From the NCBI GenBank assembly GCA_017160915.1, contig JACAWG010000017.1, positions 62,001-126,000 on the forward strand: a stretch of DNA of 64,000 nucleotides, written 5' to 3'. Below are positions 1 through 9,191 of the stretch, in pieces. The number at the start of each line of letters is the position of its first letter. Position 1 is the stretch's first letter. The notes below the pieces were generated by a model. It saw nothing but the letters and a program-made list of their open reading frames with translations. It was not told where the DNA came from and did no database searches. Position numbers and translations under genes: made by a program. Origin of the DNA: Aggregatibacter actinomycetemcomitans (GTDB lineage: Bacteria; Pseudomonadota; Gammaproteobacteria; Enterobacterales; Pasteurellaceae).

Positions 1-937
1 AACCGGCGGTGTATTTTTTCAGGAAGTCTTTATCGTGTTTATTTTCGCTGACTAAAGTATGCGCAATACCCAGCATTAACGGCACGTCCGTTGCGGTGTT
101 GATCGGCAACCATTCCGCGTTCAGCATTTGGCAGGTTTCGCTTTTTTGCGGATCGATACAAATAATGCGTTTGCCGGTGGCTTGGAATTTTTTGAAATAT
201 TCAATGCCTTTTTGGTCGGTGGACATCCACGCGATGCGCATGGTGGTGAGCGGGTTTGCCGACCAAAGCACGATAATATCGCTGTGCTCTAACACGGATT
301 CCCAGCTGGTTTGTTGTTCATACACTTCGATGGTGCCGAGTACGTGCGGCATAATCACCTGCGCCGCGCCGGTGGAGTAGTCGCCTTTATGTCCGACGAA
401 ACCGCCGGTGGCGTTCATATAACGTTGTAATAAAGTACGGGAAGCGTGCAATGCGCCGCAGCTAAACCAGCCGTAAGAACCGGCGAAGATGCCTGTCGGT
501 CCATGTTCATCACGCACGCGTTTTAATTGATCGTGCACCAGATCCAGCGCTTCATCCCAAGACACGCGCACCCATTCGTCGCGTCCGCGCATGGTGGTGT
601 CGCTTTTGCCCGGATTGGCTAAGAAGCCTTTACGCACCATCGGATATTTCACGCGGGTTTCGCTGTAAAGCTGATCCGGCACGACCGATTGCAATTCGTT
701 CGGCACCGCAGGTTCAATTGCCGGGCCGGATTTCACCGCTTTGCCGTTTTCCACCACCACGCCGATAGGGCCCCAGTGGGCGGCGGTGACGACGGTTTGC
801 ATTGTGTTTTCGGCAGCCGCTGCCTTCGGTGAGATAACGGAACCGACCACACCGCCGGAAAGCGATGTGCCTGCTACGCCGAGAGAGGTTTTTTTCAAAA
901 AGTCACGGCGGGTGTGATTAATGTTGCTGTTTTTCAT
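1..937 (-). CDS. torZ: TMAO/biotin sulfoxide reductase, molybdopterin type (partial, C-terminus outside window)
   Basis: Periplasmic molybdoenzyme of the DMSO-reductase family (TorZ/BisC), which reduces TMAO or S/N-oxides as terminal electron acceptors. Reading the minus strand from ATG at 937 gives about 312 residues before the window edge, so the gene is cut. The N-terminus has a twin-arginine signal (TRRDFLKK followed by a small-residue hydrophobic stretch and an AAAAE cleavage area), so export is as a folded, cofactor-loaded protein. A GSYGWFSCG segment near residue 155 matches the region that supplies the serine ligand to molybdenum in this family. GAGG lies 5 bases before the start. It follows torY by about 60 bases and is presumably co-transcribed with it. 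TorZ versus BisC cannot be separated by eye; the neighbouring pentaheme cytochrome favours TorZ. Confidence 0.9.
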   Translation of the reverse strand, partial: MKNSNINHTRRDFLKKTSLGVAGTSLSGGVVGSVISPKAAAAENTMQTVVTAAHWGPIGVVVENGKAVKSGPAIEPAVPNELQSVVPDQLYSETRVKYPMVRKGFLANPGKSDTTMRGRDEWVRVSWDEALDLVHDQLKRVRDEHGPTGIFAGSYGWFSCGALHASRTLLQRYMNATGGFVGHKGDYSTGAAQVIMPHVLGTIEVYEQQTSWESVLEHSDIIVLWSANPLTTMRIAWMSTDQKGIEYFKKFQATGKRIICIDPQKSETCQMLNAEWLPINTATDVPLMLGIAHTLVSENKHDKDFLKKYTAG

Positions 938-997
938 TTAAGCCTCGTTTTGTCGTCATTAAACTGATACCAAGAGTTGGGATTTCATTTATCCCTA

Positions 998-2098
998 TTA
1001 TTTTGCTTTCATATCTTTGGCGTTGCGTTGTAAATAAATCGTCACGGCACGCACGTCGTCTTTGGTCATGGAGGTGCGATCTTTCATGGAGTTCACCACG
1101 CCGATCCATTGATTCGCCGTATAGTGATCGGCGCCGATTGCCGCATGGCAACCGCTACAATGAGTTTGATTCAAATTGTTGCCGTATTGATTAAGTGCGG
1201 TCAAATCTGAAGACATTTTTTCTTTCGCCACATTCACCGCAAAAGTCACTTCTTTCCATTCGGAATCGGTCACGTCATCATGTTTGGTTTGCAACACTTG
1301 CGCGTTATTGCGCGCGTCTTCATCCACTAAGGCGACCGTAATCCGCTTGCCTAAATCCAAATACACCACGGATTCCGCGCCCACTTGTTGCCAGCCGTGT
1401 AATGTGCCGTGAATTTGATCCCCTTGTAGCTGCCATTCCGTCACTTCGGCAAATGGCATTAAACGTACTTCACCGCCTTTCGCGCCTTGGGCTTTCACCA
1501 TTTCGGTGGCGTACAAGGTGGTGTTTTCGGTTATCATTCCGCCTTTCGGTGCGCTGGATTTTGCCGCCGATTGATCGGCGTGAACTTCAGGCAAGAAATG
1601 CACGATGCCTTTGTGGCAATCGATACAGGTTTGTCCGTTCGCTTTGGCATCAATATGGGTTTGTTTGGCTAACTTGGATTGTTTGGATAATTCCATGGCG
1701 TCGAAACTGTGGCAGCTACGACAGGTTTCCGAATCGGTGGCTTTCATGTCGTCCCACACGCGCTGCGCCATTTCCGCACGGTGTTCCTCATATTTTTCCT
1801 TGCTGTCCAATTTGCCTTGCATTTCATACCAAACATCTTTCAAGGCAATGAATTTGGCTTTGACATAATGCCAGCCTTCTTGCGGCACGTGACAATCGGC
1901 ACATTCGGCGCGGATGCCTTTGGCGTTGGCAAAATGGCTGGAGCCTTCCCATTCCTGTTGCGGATGGCTCATGGAATGGCAGCTGACGCAGAATTCCGGC
2001 GAGCTGGTCTCGTGCATGATAAACTGCGTTCCCCACAACGCACCTGCCCCAATCCCCATCAGGCAAAGTGTGGTCACAATTTTTTTTGTTTTTGACAT
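998..2098 (-). CDS. torY: Pentaheme c-type cytochrome, NapC/NirT family (TorY)
   Basis: Membrane-anchored quinol-oxidising cytochrome that passes electrons from menaquinol to the periplasmic reductase TorZ. Five CXXCH haem sites are visible (CVSCH, CADCH, CRSCH, CIDCH, CSGCH): four in the NapC-like N-terminal part and a fifth in the C-terminal extension, as in TorC/TorY. A single N-terminal hydrophobic helix (near residues 8-25) is the anchor. I chose ATG at 2098 (366 residues) because GGAG sits 7 bases upstream; longer in-frame extensions run into the promoter. It lies directly upstream of torZ. An exact FNR box and a CRP-like site lie roughly 100-180 bases upstream. Confidence 0.93.
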   Translation of the reverse strand: MSKTKKIVTTLCLMGIGAGALWGTQFIMHETSSPEFCVSCHSMSHPQQEWEGSSHFANAKGIRAECADCHVPQEGWHYVKAKFIALKDVWYEMQGKLDSKEKYEEHRAEMAQRVWDDMKATDSETCRSCHSFDAMELSKQSKLAKQTHIDAKANGQTCIDCHKGIVHFLPEVHADQSAAKSSAPKGGMITENTTLYATEMVKAQGAKGGEVRLMPFAEVTEWQLQGDQIHGTLHGWQQVGAESVVYLDLGKRITVALVDEDARNNAQVLQTKHDDVTDSEWKEVTFAVNVAKEKMSSDLTALNQYGNNLNQTHCSGCHAAIGADHYTANQWIGVVNSMKDRTSMTKDDVRAVTIYLQRNAKDMKAK

Positions 2099-2193
2099 AG
2101 AATCACTCCGACATTTAATCGTTTTAATAACTAAAAAGAATTTATAACTACAATGAGTTAGCGTGGATTCTAAAGTCTCTAAATAAAAATACC

Positions 2194-2207
2194 TTGATTT
2201 CAATCAA
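2194..2207. promoter_or_regulatory. FNR box
   Basis: TTGATTTCAATCAA is an exact match to the FNR consensus TTGAT-N4-ATCAA. It is centred about 102 bases upstream of the torY ATG, so oxygen-responsive activation of torYZ is expected. That fits an anaerobic reductase. Confidence 0.85.
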
Positions 2208-2262
2208 GTAAAACAAACTAATTGCTTTATTTCTTTATAAATCAGTAAATTAATTTGATTTT

Positions 2263-2278
2263 TGTGATGGTGATCACG
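2263..2278. promoter_or_regulatory. CRP-like site
   Basis: TGTGATGGTGATCACG matches the CRP consensus TGTGA-N6-TCACA except for its last base. It lies between torY (minus) and thiI (plus), about 125 bases from the thiI ATG and 165 from the torY ATG. Which gene it controls is not clear. CRP control of torYZ is an inference. Confidence 0.6.
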
Positions 2279-2403
2279 ATATAACAAATCGCTATATAGA
2301 TTATTATATTGTGAGATTTCGGGAGAAATTTGAGCCAATGGCAATTTCTGCGCTATCTGTTAAAATACGCCCCATTTTTCTCGTGGTTAAAAAGTGAATC
2401 AAC

Positions 2404-3861
2404 ATGAAATTTATCGTCAAATTATTTCCAGAAATTATGATTAAAAGCGAATCCGTGCGGAAACGGTTCGTGAAAATGCTGACCGGCAATATTCGCAACG
2501 TATTGGCAAAGCACGATGACACCATCGCCGTGGTGAAGCATTGGGATTACATCGAAGTGCGGTCAAAAATCGAAGAGAATTTACCGATGCTCATTGAGCA
2601 ACTGCAACGCATTCCGGGGATTCATCATTTTCTGCAAGTGGAAGAAAAACCCTTTAACAGCCTGCATGATATTTTTGAACAAACCCTGTCCGATGTGGCG
2701 CCGCAACTGGAAAACAAAACCTTTTGCGTGCGGGTGAAACGCAAAGGCAAGCATGAATTTAACTCACTGGACGCGGAACGTTATATCGGCGGCGGGCTAA
2801 ATCAACATATCGCCAGCGCCAAAGTGCAGCTGAAAAATCCCGATGTGACGGTACGCATTGAAATTGAAGACGACAAAATGATGTTGGTGCGCGCCCGTTA
2901 CGAAGGTATCGGCGGTTATCCGATCGGCACCCAGGAAGACGTGCTGTCGCTGATTTCCGGCGGATTCGATTCCGGCGTGTCCAGTTATATGTTGTTGCGT
3001 CGCGGTTCGCGCGTACATTATTGCTTCTTTAACTTAGGCGGCGCGGCGCACGAAATCGGCGTGAAACAAATGGCGTATCACATTTGGCAACGTTACGGCA
3101 GCTCGCACAAAGTGCGTTTCGTCGCAATTAACTTTGAAAGCGTGGTGGGCGAGATTCTGGAAAACGTGGATAACGGACAAATGGGTGTGGTGCTCAAACG
3201 CATGATGGTGCGTGCCGCTTCCAAAATCGCGCAACGTTTCGACATTCAGGCGATTGTCACCGGCGAGGCGTTAGGGCAGGTTTCCAGCCAAACCTTAACC
3301 AATTTACGTTTAATCGATGAAGCCGCCGAGGTGTTGGTGTTGCGTCCGTTAATCACGCACGACAAAGAACAAATCATCGCCATGGCAAAACACATCGGTA
3401 CCGACGACATTGCCAAATCCATGCCGGAATTCTGCGGCGTGATTTCCAAAAATCCGACGGTGAAAGCCATTAAAGCGAAAATCGAACAGGAAGAGGGCAA
3501 TTTCAATTTTGCCGTGTTGGAACGTGCGGTGGAAAATGCGCAATATTTGGATATTCGCCAAATCGCCGAGCAGACGGAAAAAGAGGTGGTTTCCGTGGAT
3601 ACCGTTTCCGTGCTGGGAGCAAATGACGTGATTATCGACATTCGCAGCCCGGAAGAAATCGACGAAAAACCGTTACATATTGAAAATCAAACGATGATTT
3701 TATTGCCGTTCTACAAACTGTCCAATCAATTTGCCGAGTTGGATCAAAGTAAAAATTATGTGTTGTATTGCGAACGCGGCGTGATGAGCAAATTGCAGGC
3801 GCTGTATTTGAAAGAGAGCGGGTTTAATAATGTGAAGGTGTTTAAGAAATCCGTTTCCTGA
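2404..3861 (+). CDS. thiI: tRNA sulfurtransferase ThiI (4-thiouridine and thiazole synthesis)
   Basis: ThiI adenylates U8 of tRNA and delivers sulfur as a persulfide to make 4-thiouridine; it also supplies sulfur for the thiamine thiazole. At 485 residues it is close to the 482 of E. coli. Order of domains: ferredoxin-like/THUMP region (to about 165), PP-loop ATP pyrophosphatase with SGGFDS at residues 185-190, and C-terminal rhodanese domain. Both functional cysteines are present: C344 (EFCGVIS) and rhodanese C456 (YCERGVMS). It stands alone, ending in a paired uptake-sequence dyad convergent with acnB. The ribosome-binding site is weak. Confidence 0.97.
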   Translation: MKFIVKLFPEIMIKSESVRKRFVKMLTGNIRNVLAKHDDTIAVVKHWDYIEVRSKIEENLPMLIEQLQRIPGIHHFLQVEEKPFNSLHDIFEQTLSDVAPQLENKTFCVRVKRKGKHEFNSLDAERYIGGGLNQHIASAKVQLKNPDVTVRIEIEDDKMMLVRARYEGIGGYPIGTQEDVLSLISGGFDSGVSSYMLLRRGSRVHYCFFNLGGAAHEIGVKQMAYHIWQRYGSSHKVRFVAINFESVVGEILENVDNGQMGVVLKRMMVRAASKIAQRFDIQAIVTGEALGQVSSQTLTNLRLIDEAAEVLVLRPLITHDKEQIIAMAKHIGTDDIAKSMPEFCGVISKNPTVKAIKAKIEQEEGNFNFAVLERAVENAQYLDIRQIAEQTEKEVVSVDTVSVLGANDVIIDIRSPEEIDEKPLHIENQTMILLPFYKLSNQFAELDQSKNYVLYCERGVMSKLQALYLKESGFNNVKVFKKSVS

Positions 3862-3888
3862 CGCATTCCATAAACTAAATGCTTCCAT

Positions 3889-3946
3889 AAAAAGTGCGGT
3901 GGGTTTTCGCGATGAAAAAACGTTGAGAAAACCGACCGCACTTTTT
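3889..3946. terminator. Paired uptake-sequence dyad, bidirectional terminator (thiI/acnB)
   Basis: AAAAAGTGCGGT at 3889-3900 faces its complement ACCGCACTTTTT at 3935-3946, with matching TTTTC/GAAAA inner segments. The inverted uptake words form a stem flanked by A and T runs, between the convergent ends of thiI and acnB, so either transcript could be terminated. Confidence 0.8.
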
Positions 3947-3970
3947 CATTAAATCGCCTTTGGCAAAGGC

Positions 3971-6577
3971 TTATACTCTTGCTTGGAAAATCACCTGTTC
4001 GGCTTTTTCCGCATAACTTGGCAGCCGATCGAAGTTCAGGTAGTTGTACACTTCCGCTTTCTGTTGATCCAAATCCGCCACGGCAGCGAAATATTCCTCC
4101 ACTGTCGGCAAACGCCCAAGGATAGCGGCGATGGAAGCCAGTTCGGCGGACGCAAGATATACCTGCGCGCCTTGTCCCAAACGGTTCGGGAAATTTCGGG
4201 TTGAGGTTGAAACGACCGAGGAATTCGCATGCACCCGTGCCTGATTTCCCATGCAAAGCGAACAGCCCGGCATTTCGGTACGTGCGCCCGTGCGTCCGTA
4301 AATGTTGTAGTAGCCTTCCTCACATAATTTTTCCGCATCCATTTTGGTCGGCGGAGCCAGCCATAAACGGGTGTTAAGCTCGTCGTTTAACTTGCTCAGC
4401 AATTTACCTGCCGCACGGAAGTGACCGATATTGGTCATGCAGGAACCGATGAATACCTCATCAATTTTATTGCCCTGAACTTCGGAAAGTAAACGCGCGT
4501 TGTCGGGATCGTTCGGTACGCAAAGAATCGGTTCTTTGATGTCATCAAGATTAATTTCGATGACGGCGGCGTATTCCGCATCAGGATCCGCTTCCAGCAT
4601 TTCAGGATTTGTCAGCCAGACTTCCATGGCGTTTATCCGATTCTCCAATGTCTTCGCGTCGCTGTAACCGTCGGCGATCATGGTTTTTAACAGAACGATA
4701 TTGGAGCAAAGGTATTCCACAATGGCGCTTTCATTCAGTTTTACCGTGCAGGCGGCGGCAGAACGTTCCGCCGTGGCATCGGCTAATTCAAATGCCTGTT
4801 CCGGCGTGAGGGTTTCCAGCCCTTCAATTTCCAGAATGCGACCGGAGAAAATATTTTTCTTGTTTTCTTTGGCAACGGTTAATAGGCCTTGTTTAATGGC
4901 GTAATACGGGATGGCATGCACCAAATCGCGCAGGGTAATGCCTTGTTGCATGGTGCCTTTGAAGCGCACCAACACCGATTCGGGCATATCCAACGGCATA
5001 ATGCCTGTTGCCGCAGCAAAGGCGACCAGCCCGGAACCTGCCGGGAATGAGATGCCGATGGGGAAGCGGGTATGTGAATCGCCGCCGGTACCGACGCTAA
5101 ACGGCAATAGCATTCGGTTTAACCAGGAATGAATCACGCCGTCGCCGGGACGTAACGCGACACCGCCACGCTCGGTAATAAATTTCGGCAGGGTTTTATG
5201 GGTTTCAATATCGCTTGGTTTCGGGTAGGGCGCCGTATGGCAAAAGGATTGCATCACCAGCGGTGCGGAGAATTTCAAACAGGCTAAGTCTTTCAACTCA
5301 TCACGCGTCATCGTGCCGGTGGTATCCTGCGAGCCGACGGAATTCATTTGCGGTTCGCAATATTGCCCCGGTCGCACGCCCTTGACACCGCACGCCTTGC
5401 CCACCATTTTCTGTGCGAGGGTGAAGCCTTTATGGGAATCCGGCATCGCTGCCGCTTTCACGAAAACATCACTTTCTGCCAACCCTAATTCGGCTCGCGC
5501 TTTGGCGGTGAGCGCGCGACCGATAATTAACGGAATGCGACCGCCTGCACGCACTTCATCCGTTAAGCCTTCCGTTTTATAGTCAAAATGCGTAATGATT
5601 TCATCGGTGTCATGACGGCAGATTTTGCGCTCATAAGGATAAAGATCGATGACGTCGCTCATGTTTAATCGGGTTACGTCCAATTCAATAGGCAATGCGC
5701 CGGAATCTTCCGCCGTGTTAAAGAAAATCGGGGCGATTTTACCGCCGAAAATAAAGCCGCCGGTGCGTTTATTCGGGATAAACGGAATATCTTCCCCCAT
5801 GTGCCATAAAACGGAATTGGTGGCGGATTTACGGGAGGAACCGGTGCCCACCACATCGCCCACATAAACCAATGGAAAGCCTTTTGCTTTCAATGCCGCA
5901 AGTTGTTTTAACGGACCGACGGCGCCAGGCTGATCCGGTGTAATGCCTTCACGGGGCATTTTCAACATGGCATTGGCGTGTAAAGGAATATCGGAACGAC
6001 ACCAAGCTTCTTGTGCAGGCGAAAGATCGTCCGTATTGGTTTCACCTAATACTTTAAACACGGTGAGGGTAATTTTGTCCGCCAATTTCGGACGTGAGGT
6101 AAACCATTCCGCCGCCGCCCAGGATTGCAAAACTTGTTGCGCAAACACATTGCCTTGCTTGGCTTTGTCAACAATCGCATGGAAGTTATCAAAAATCAGT
6201 AGGGTGAAGGAAAGGGCTTTAACGGCAAGGGGAGCGAGTTCATTATTATCCAATAAATCAATTAACGGTTGAACGTTATAGCCGCCGCTCATAGTGCCCA
6301 GCAATTCCACGGCGCGCTTTGTCGAAATTAACGGGCTGGTTTCTTCGCCCTTTGCCAGTTTTGCTAAAAATTCGGCTTTGACTTTCGCCGCTTCATCTAC
6401 GCCGGGCGGAACCCGATTTTCAAATAATGTCAGTAATTCATTTTCCTTTCCCGTAACAGGATTTTTAAGTAATTCGATAAGCTCTTGGGTTTGTTGGGCA
6501 TCCAACGGTTTAGGGGCAATACCTAAAGTGGCCCGTTCGGCAACATGAGACTGATATTGAGCTAAGAAATTAGACAT
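3971..6577 (-). CDS. acnB: Aconitate hydratase B
   Basis: Iron-sulfur hydratase interconverting citrate, cis-aconitate and isocitrate. ATG at 6577 gives 868 residues against 865 in E. coli AcnB; GGAG lies 8 bases upstream. The cluster ligands are visible as C713 (GSCMTNIGH) and C772/C775 ([10 protein letters not shown]), and the AcnB-type N-terminal HEAT-like domain is present. The gene is divergent from a GntR regulator, with the proposed operator at 6621-6640 just downstream of a TTGACA-N17-TACCGT promoter on the minus strand. H. influenzae Rd lacks aconitase, so its presence beside a carboxylate transporter and a PrpF-family isomerase suggests use of imported tricarboxylates. Function as a 2-methylaconitate hydratase is a less likely alternative. 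Confidence 0.97.
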   Translation of the reverse strand: MSNFLAQYQSHVAERATLGIAPKPLDAQQTQELIELLKNPVTGKENELLTLFENRVPPGVDEAAKVKAEFLAKLAKGEETSPLISTKRAVELLGTMSGGYNVQPLIDLLDNNELAPLAVKALSFTLLIFDNFHAIVDKAKQGNVFAQQVLQSWAAAEWFTSRPKLADKITLTVFKVLGETNTDDLSPAQEAWCRSDIPLHANAMLKMPREGITPDQPGAVGPLKQLAALKAKGFPLVYVGDVVGTGSSRKSATNSVLWHMGEDIPFIPNKRTGGFIFGGKIAPIFFNTAEDSGALPIELDVTRLNMSDVIDLYPYERKICRHDTDEIITHFDYKTEGLTDEVRAGGRIPLIIGRALTAKARAELGLAESDVFVKAAAMPDSHKGFTLAQKMVGKACGVKGVRPGQYCEPQMNSVGSQDTTGTMTRDELKDLACLKFSAPLVMQSFCHTAPYPKPSDIETHKTLPKFITERGGVALRPGDGVIHSWLNRMLLPFSVGTGGDSHTRFPIGISFPAGSGLVAFAAATGIMPLDMPESVLVRFKGTMQQGITLRDLVHAIPYYAIKQGLLTVAKENKKNIFSGRILEIEGLETLTPEQAFELADATAERSAAACTVKLNESAIVEYLCSNIVLLKTMIADGYSDAKTLENRINAMEVWLTNPEMLEADPDAEYAAVIEINLDDIKEPILCVPNDPDNARLLSEVQGNKIDEVFIGSCMTNIGHFRAAGKLLSKLNDELNTRLWLAPPTKMDAEKLCEEGYYNIYGRTGARTEMPGCSLCMGNQARVHANSSVVSTSTRNFPNRLGQGAQVYLASAELASIAAILGRLPTVEEYFAAVADLDQQKAEVYNYLNFDRLPSYAEKAEQVIFQARV

Positions 6578-6620
6578 AATTACCACTCCAATATAGAATA
6601 AACACAAGGAAATCAATTAA

Positions 6621-6640
6621 ACATATATATGACTATATGT
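6621..6640. promoter_or_regulatory. Proposed GntR operator 1 (acnB-gntR)
   Basis: The palindrome has arms ACATATA (6621-6627) and TATATGT (6634-6640) around a TATGAC centre. The same TATGAC centre with its own palindromic arms recurs at 7598-7615 before the transporter gene. A minus-strand promoter, TTGACA at 6669-6674 and TACCGT at 6646-6651, places the acnB transcription start at about this palindrome, which suits repression. Confidence 0.7.
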
Positions 6641-6695
6641 TGTGCACGGTAATCCCTTTTACCGGGTATGTCAACACATTTTTTAGGGTTATCAC

Positions 6696-7439
6696 ATGTT
6701 ACAAAATTACGATGCAAATTATGCCAATGCGAACAAGATGCCGCGCTATATTCAAATTAAATATGAACTTCAACAATTTCTGGCAAAACAAAATTGGCAG
6801 TTCGATAAAGCGATTCCCAGCGAACAGGAACTGGCACATGAATACGGCGTGTCAATCGGCACTATCCGAAAAGCGGTGGAAGTGCTGGTTGAAGAAGGCG
6901 TTCTGATTAAACACCAGGGCAAAGGCACGTTTTTGAAACATCCCGCTTTTATCAAATCTTCACTGATCCGTTTTTATGCCTTTGACGGCGAAGATAATGA
7001 ACGTAACAATCTCTTAGGCGTGGTTAAAGTGGTTAAGTCTGTCGCCCCTAATGAAAAAATTAACGCCATTTTGGGATTAGCACCCGATGCGCCGCTGATT
7101 TATTTGGAGCGGGTTCGTGTAGATGGCGACGCGGTGGTATTGAGCGATAAAATCTGGCTGTCCGAGGAGAAATTTGCCGGTTTTCTCTCATTATCCCCGG
7201 AAAAATTCCCGTCCCGTCTTTATCCGTTTTATTTTGAACATTGCGGACAGATGGTAATTTCTGCCAAAGAACAAATGGATTTTCTTCTGAATCACGCTGA
7301 TCCTTATTTAACCGGTAACGAAGAAAAAGCCGTCGTCCGAGTTTGTCGTACGGCAAAAGGGTTGGACGGCAGCGCAGTGGAATACCGCGAAACTTACGGA
7401 CTGGCGGAAAATTATTATTACGAAACCATCATTACTTAA
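6696..7439 (+). CDS. GntR/HutC-family transcriptional regulator
   Basis: A 247-residue regulator with an N-terminal winged-helix DNA-binding domain (about residues 15-85; SEQELAHEYGVSIGTIRKAVEVL and a GKGTF wing are typical of GntR). A C-terminal UTRA-type ligand domain follows (about 100-245), which makes it HutC subfamily. It lies between acnB (divergent) and the transporter gene (same strand, about 200 bases on). Matching palindromes sit at both promoters, so it is the obvious local repressor, with a tricarboxylate or related acid as the presumed effector (inference). ATG at 6696 has AGGG about 8 bases upstream; an internal ATG at 6741 is an alternative start. Confidence 0.88.
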   Translation: MLQNYDANYANANKMPRYIQIKYELQQFLAKQNWQFDKAIPSEQELAHEYGVSIGTIRKAVEVLVEEGVLIKHQGKGTFLKHPAFIKSSLIRFYAFDGEDNERNNLLGVVKVVKSVAPNEKINAILGLAPDAPLIYLERVRVDGDAVVLSDKIWLSEEKFAGFLSLSPEKFPSRLYPFYFEHCGQMVISAKEQMDFLLNHADPYLTGNEEKAVVRVCRTAKGLDGSAVEYRETYGLAENYYYETIIT

Positions 7440-7575
7440 GGCATTGTGTGCCTAAAGTGCGGTTCAAAAAAATCATAAATTTTTAGCTGTACCAAACTTC
7501 ATTTAAGCGCAACCTCATAGGTTGCGCTTTTTTTTGACATAAATCACAAATTACGAAAAAAGATAAATATCCACA

Positions 7576-7615
7576 TTGACAGTAGGTATAAATAATTCAA
7601 CTATATGACTAGTTG
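7576..7615 (+). promoter_or_regulatory. Transporter promoter with proposed GntR operator 2
   Basis: TTGACA at 7576-7581 is a consensus -35 box. The -10 region (AACTAT at 7599-7604, 17-base spacing) lies inside a palindrome with arms CAACTA (7598-7603) and TAGTTG (7610-7615) around TATGAC. A repressor bound there would cover the -10 box. The core TATGAC and neighbouring positions match operator 1 at 6621-6640. Confidence 0.7.
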
Positions 7616-7647
7616 TTTCTATCTATTTTTATTGTCGGAGTTTATCT

Positions 7648-9108
7648 ATGAATACCAAAAAGCTGATTCACTACGCCATTATTCTGGCGTTTCCGCTGTT
7701 GACCTACCTTTTCCCCGCGCCGGAAGGCTTGTCCCTCATCGGCTGGCATTTACTCGGCGTGTATATCGGTACGATTATCGCGTTAATTCTCAAACCTTTT
7801 CCTGCGCCGCCGATTTTGTTGGCGGCAGTGGCATTAGCTTCCATCATCATTGCCAACACGCCGGCAGAAACAATTAACGGCACAAAAATCGCTTTAAAAG
7901 AGGGCGCCGTATTGGACGGCTATAAATCGGGCACCACCTGGCTGATTTTCGCTGCTTTTGCTATGAGCGGTGCGTTTGTCCAAACGGGGCTTGGTCGTCG
8001 AATTGCCTATAAAATGATCGGAGCGTTCGGCAGCACCACATTACGCTTAGGTTATGTGAATGCCTTTTTAGATTTGCTTATTTCGCCGGCAATGCCGTCA
8101 ACCACAGCACGCGGGGGCGGCATTATGGCGCCGATTATGGCATCCACCGCCGTATCTTTGGGATCGGAACCTGAAACGACACCCCGCAAAGCAGGACATT
8201 ATCTTTTGCTGAATACGTATATGGTCGTGAAAACCACCGGTTACATTACCCTGACCGGCATGGCGCCGAATGCGGTGGCGCTTGAATTAATGCGTCCGAT
8301 TCTGCACATCGACTATAACTGGACGCAATGGTTTCTTGCCGCGTGCATTCCGGGTTTTATCGCGTTGCTTTTAATGCCGGTGGTTGTGTATTTTCTTTAT
8401 AAACCGGAGTTAAAAACGGTCAATAACAAAGAAATCGCGCAAAAAGGCTTGGAAGAAATGGGACCGATGACCGTCCGTGAAAAAACGCTCATTCTGCTAT
8501 TTCTCGGTGCGGTTTTCGGTTGGGTATTTTCCGATTTTCTGGGCATTTCTGCCGCGACCGTGGCGATTACGGCGATGGCGCTGATTATGCTGACTTCCGT
8601 GTTGAGCTGGGAAGATATGCTGAAAAATAAAGGCGGCTGGACAACGTTCACGTGGTACGGCGGATTATTAGGTTTGGCGACGGTGTTGGATAAAGCGGGT
8701 TTTTTCGCCTGGTTGTCCGTGGCAATGGGAAACGTTATTTCCGGAGAAGGCATTAACTCCATGTTTATCACGATCTTAATTTTGGTTTTGAGCGTGCTGG
8801 TTCGTTATTTGTTTGCTTCGGGTGGCGCTTATGTGGCATCCATGGTGCCGGTGTTTTCAGCCGTCGGATTAGCCGCCGGCGCCGACCCGGTTTTATTATC
8901 CCTCGGACTACTGTTTTCCAACAGCTACGGCAGCATGGTGACGCATTACGGTTCCGCGCCCGCCGCCGTCATTTATGGGCTCGGTTACCATGACGTAAAA
9001 TCTTTCTGGATCACAGGCGCCGTCTGTGCGGCGGTAACGTTGCTTATTCACATCACTATCGGCTTCGGCTGGTGGACCGCTTTACACAATATGGGCGTAT
9101 TTAATTAA
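7648..9108 (+). CDS. DASS-family di/tricarboxylate transporter
   Basis: A 486-residue, strongly hydrophobic inner-membrane carrier of the divalent anion:Na+ symporter family (CitT/YbhI type), expected to import citrate-like acids. SPAMPSTTARGG near residue 150 occupies the position of the substrate-site serine-asparagine-threonine motif, and a second conserved segment (SGGAYVASMVPVFS) lies near residue 392. CGGAG is 7 bases before the ATG. The PrpF-family gene follows after 83 bases, apparently in the same operon, and acnB is divergent beyond the regulator. In E. coli, ybhI sits next to the PrpF-like ybhH and the aconitase-like ybhJ, which is the same combination of families. The substrate is not proven by sequence. 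Confidence 0.9.
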   Translation: MNTKKLIHYAIILAFPLLTYLFPAPEGLSLIGWHLLGVYIGTIIALILKPFPAPPILLAAVALASIIIANTPAETINGTKIALKEGAVLDGYKSGTTWLIFAAFAMSGAFVQTGLGRRIAYKMIGAFGSTTLRLGYVNAFLDLLISPAMPSTTARGGGIMAPIMASTAVSLGSEPETTPRKAGHYLLLNTYMVVKTTGYITLTGMAPNAVALELMRPILHIDYNWTQWFLAACIPGFIALLLMPVVVYFLYKPELKTVNNKEIAQKGLEEMGPMTVREKTLILLFLGAVFGWVFSDFLGISAATVAITAMALIMLTSVLSWEDMLKNKGGWTTFTWYGGLLGLATVLDKAGFFAWLSVAMGNVISGEGINSMFITILILVLSVLVRYLFASGGAYVASMVPVFSAVGLAAGADPVLLSLGLLFSNSYGSMVTHYGSAPAAVIYGLGYHDVKSFWITGAVCAAVTLLIHITIGFGWWTALHNMGVFN

Positions 9109-9191
9109 TCGGATGTTGCACCGCCTTTTAATTCTATGCAATAAAGTGCGGTGCATTTTTCTTGCGTTTTTTTATTGAACAGGAGAAGAAC

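Larger units (their letters stand above)
2099..2403. promoter_or_regulatory. Divergent control region between torYZ and thiI
   Basis: This 305-base AT-rich stretch has no gene. It carries the FNR and CRP-like sites listed separately, which probably serve the leftward torYZ operon. On the plus strand, an extended -10 motif TGTTAAAAT at 2358-2366 sits about 40 bases before the thiI start and is the likely thiI promoter. No terminator or small gene was seen. Confidence 0.6.

Noticed and set aside
998-2203. Start of torY 35 codons upstream of 2098
   Set aside because: The extension covers the FNR box, has no signal-peptide character and lacks a ribosome-binding site, whereas ATG 2098 has GGAG at 7 bases.
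6647-6664. CGGTAA/TTACCG inverted repeat as a second regulator site at acnB-gntR
   Set aside because: Only six-base arms, no second copy in the window, and it overlaps the -10 box by necessity, so chance is likely.
9162-9191. In-frame TTG start for the PrpF-family gene at 9162
   Set aside because: The added residues are not family-like. GTG 9192 has AGGAG at 6 bases and begins at the expected family N-terminus.
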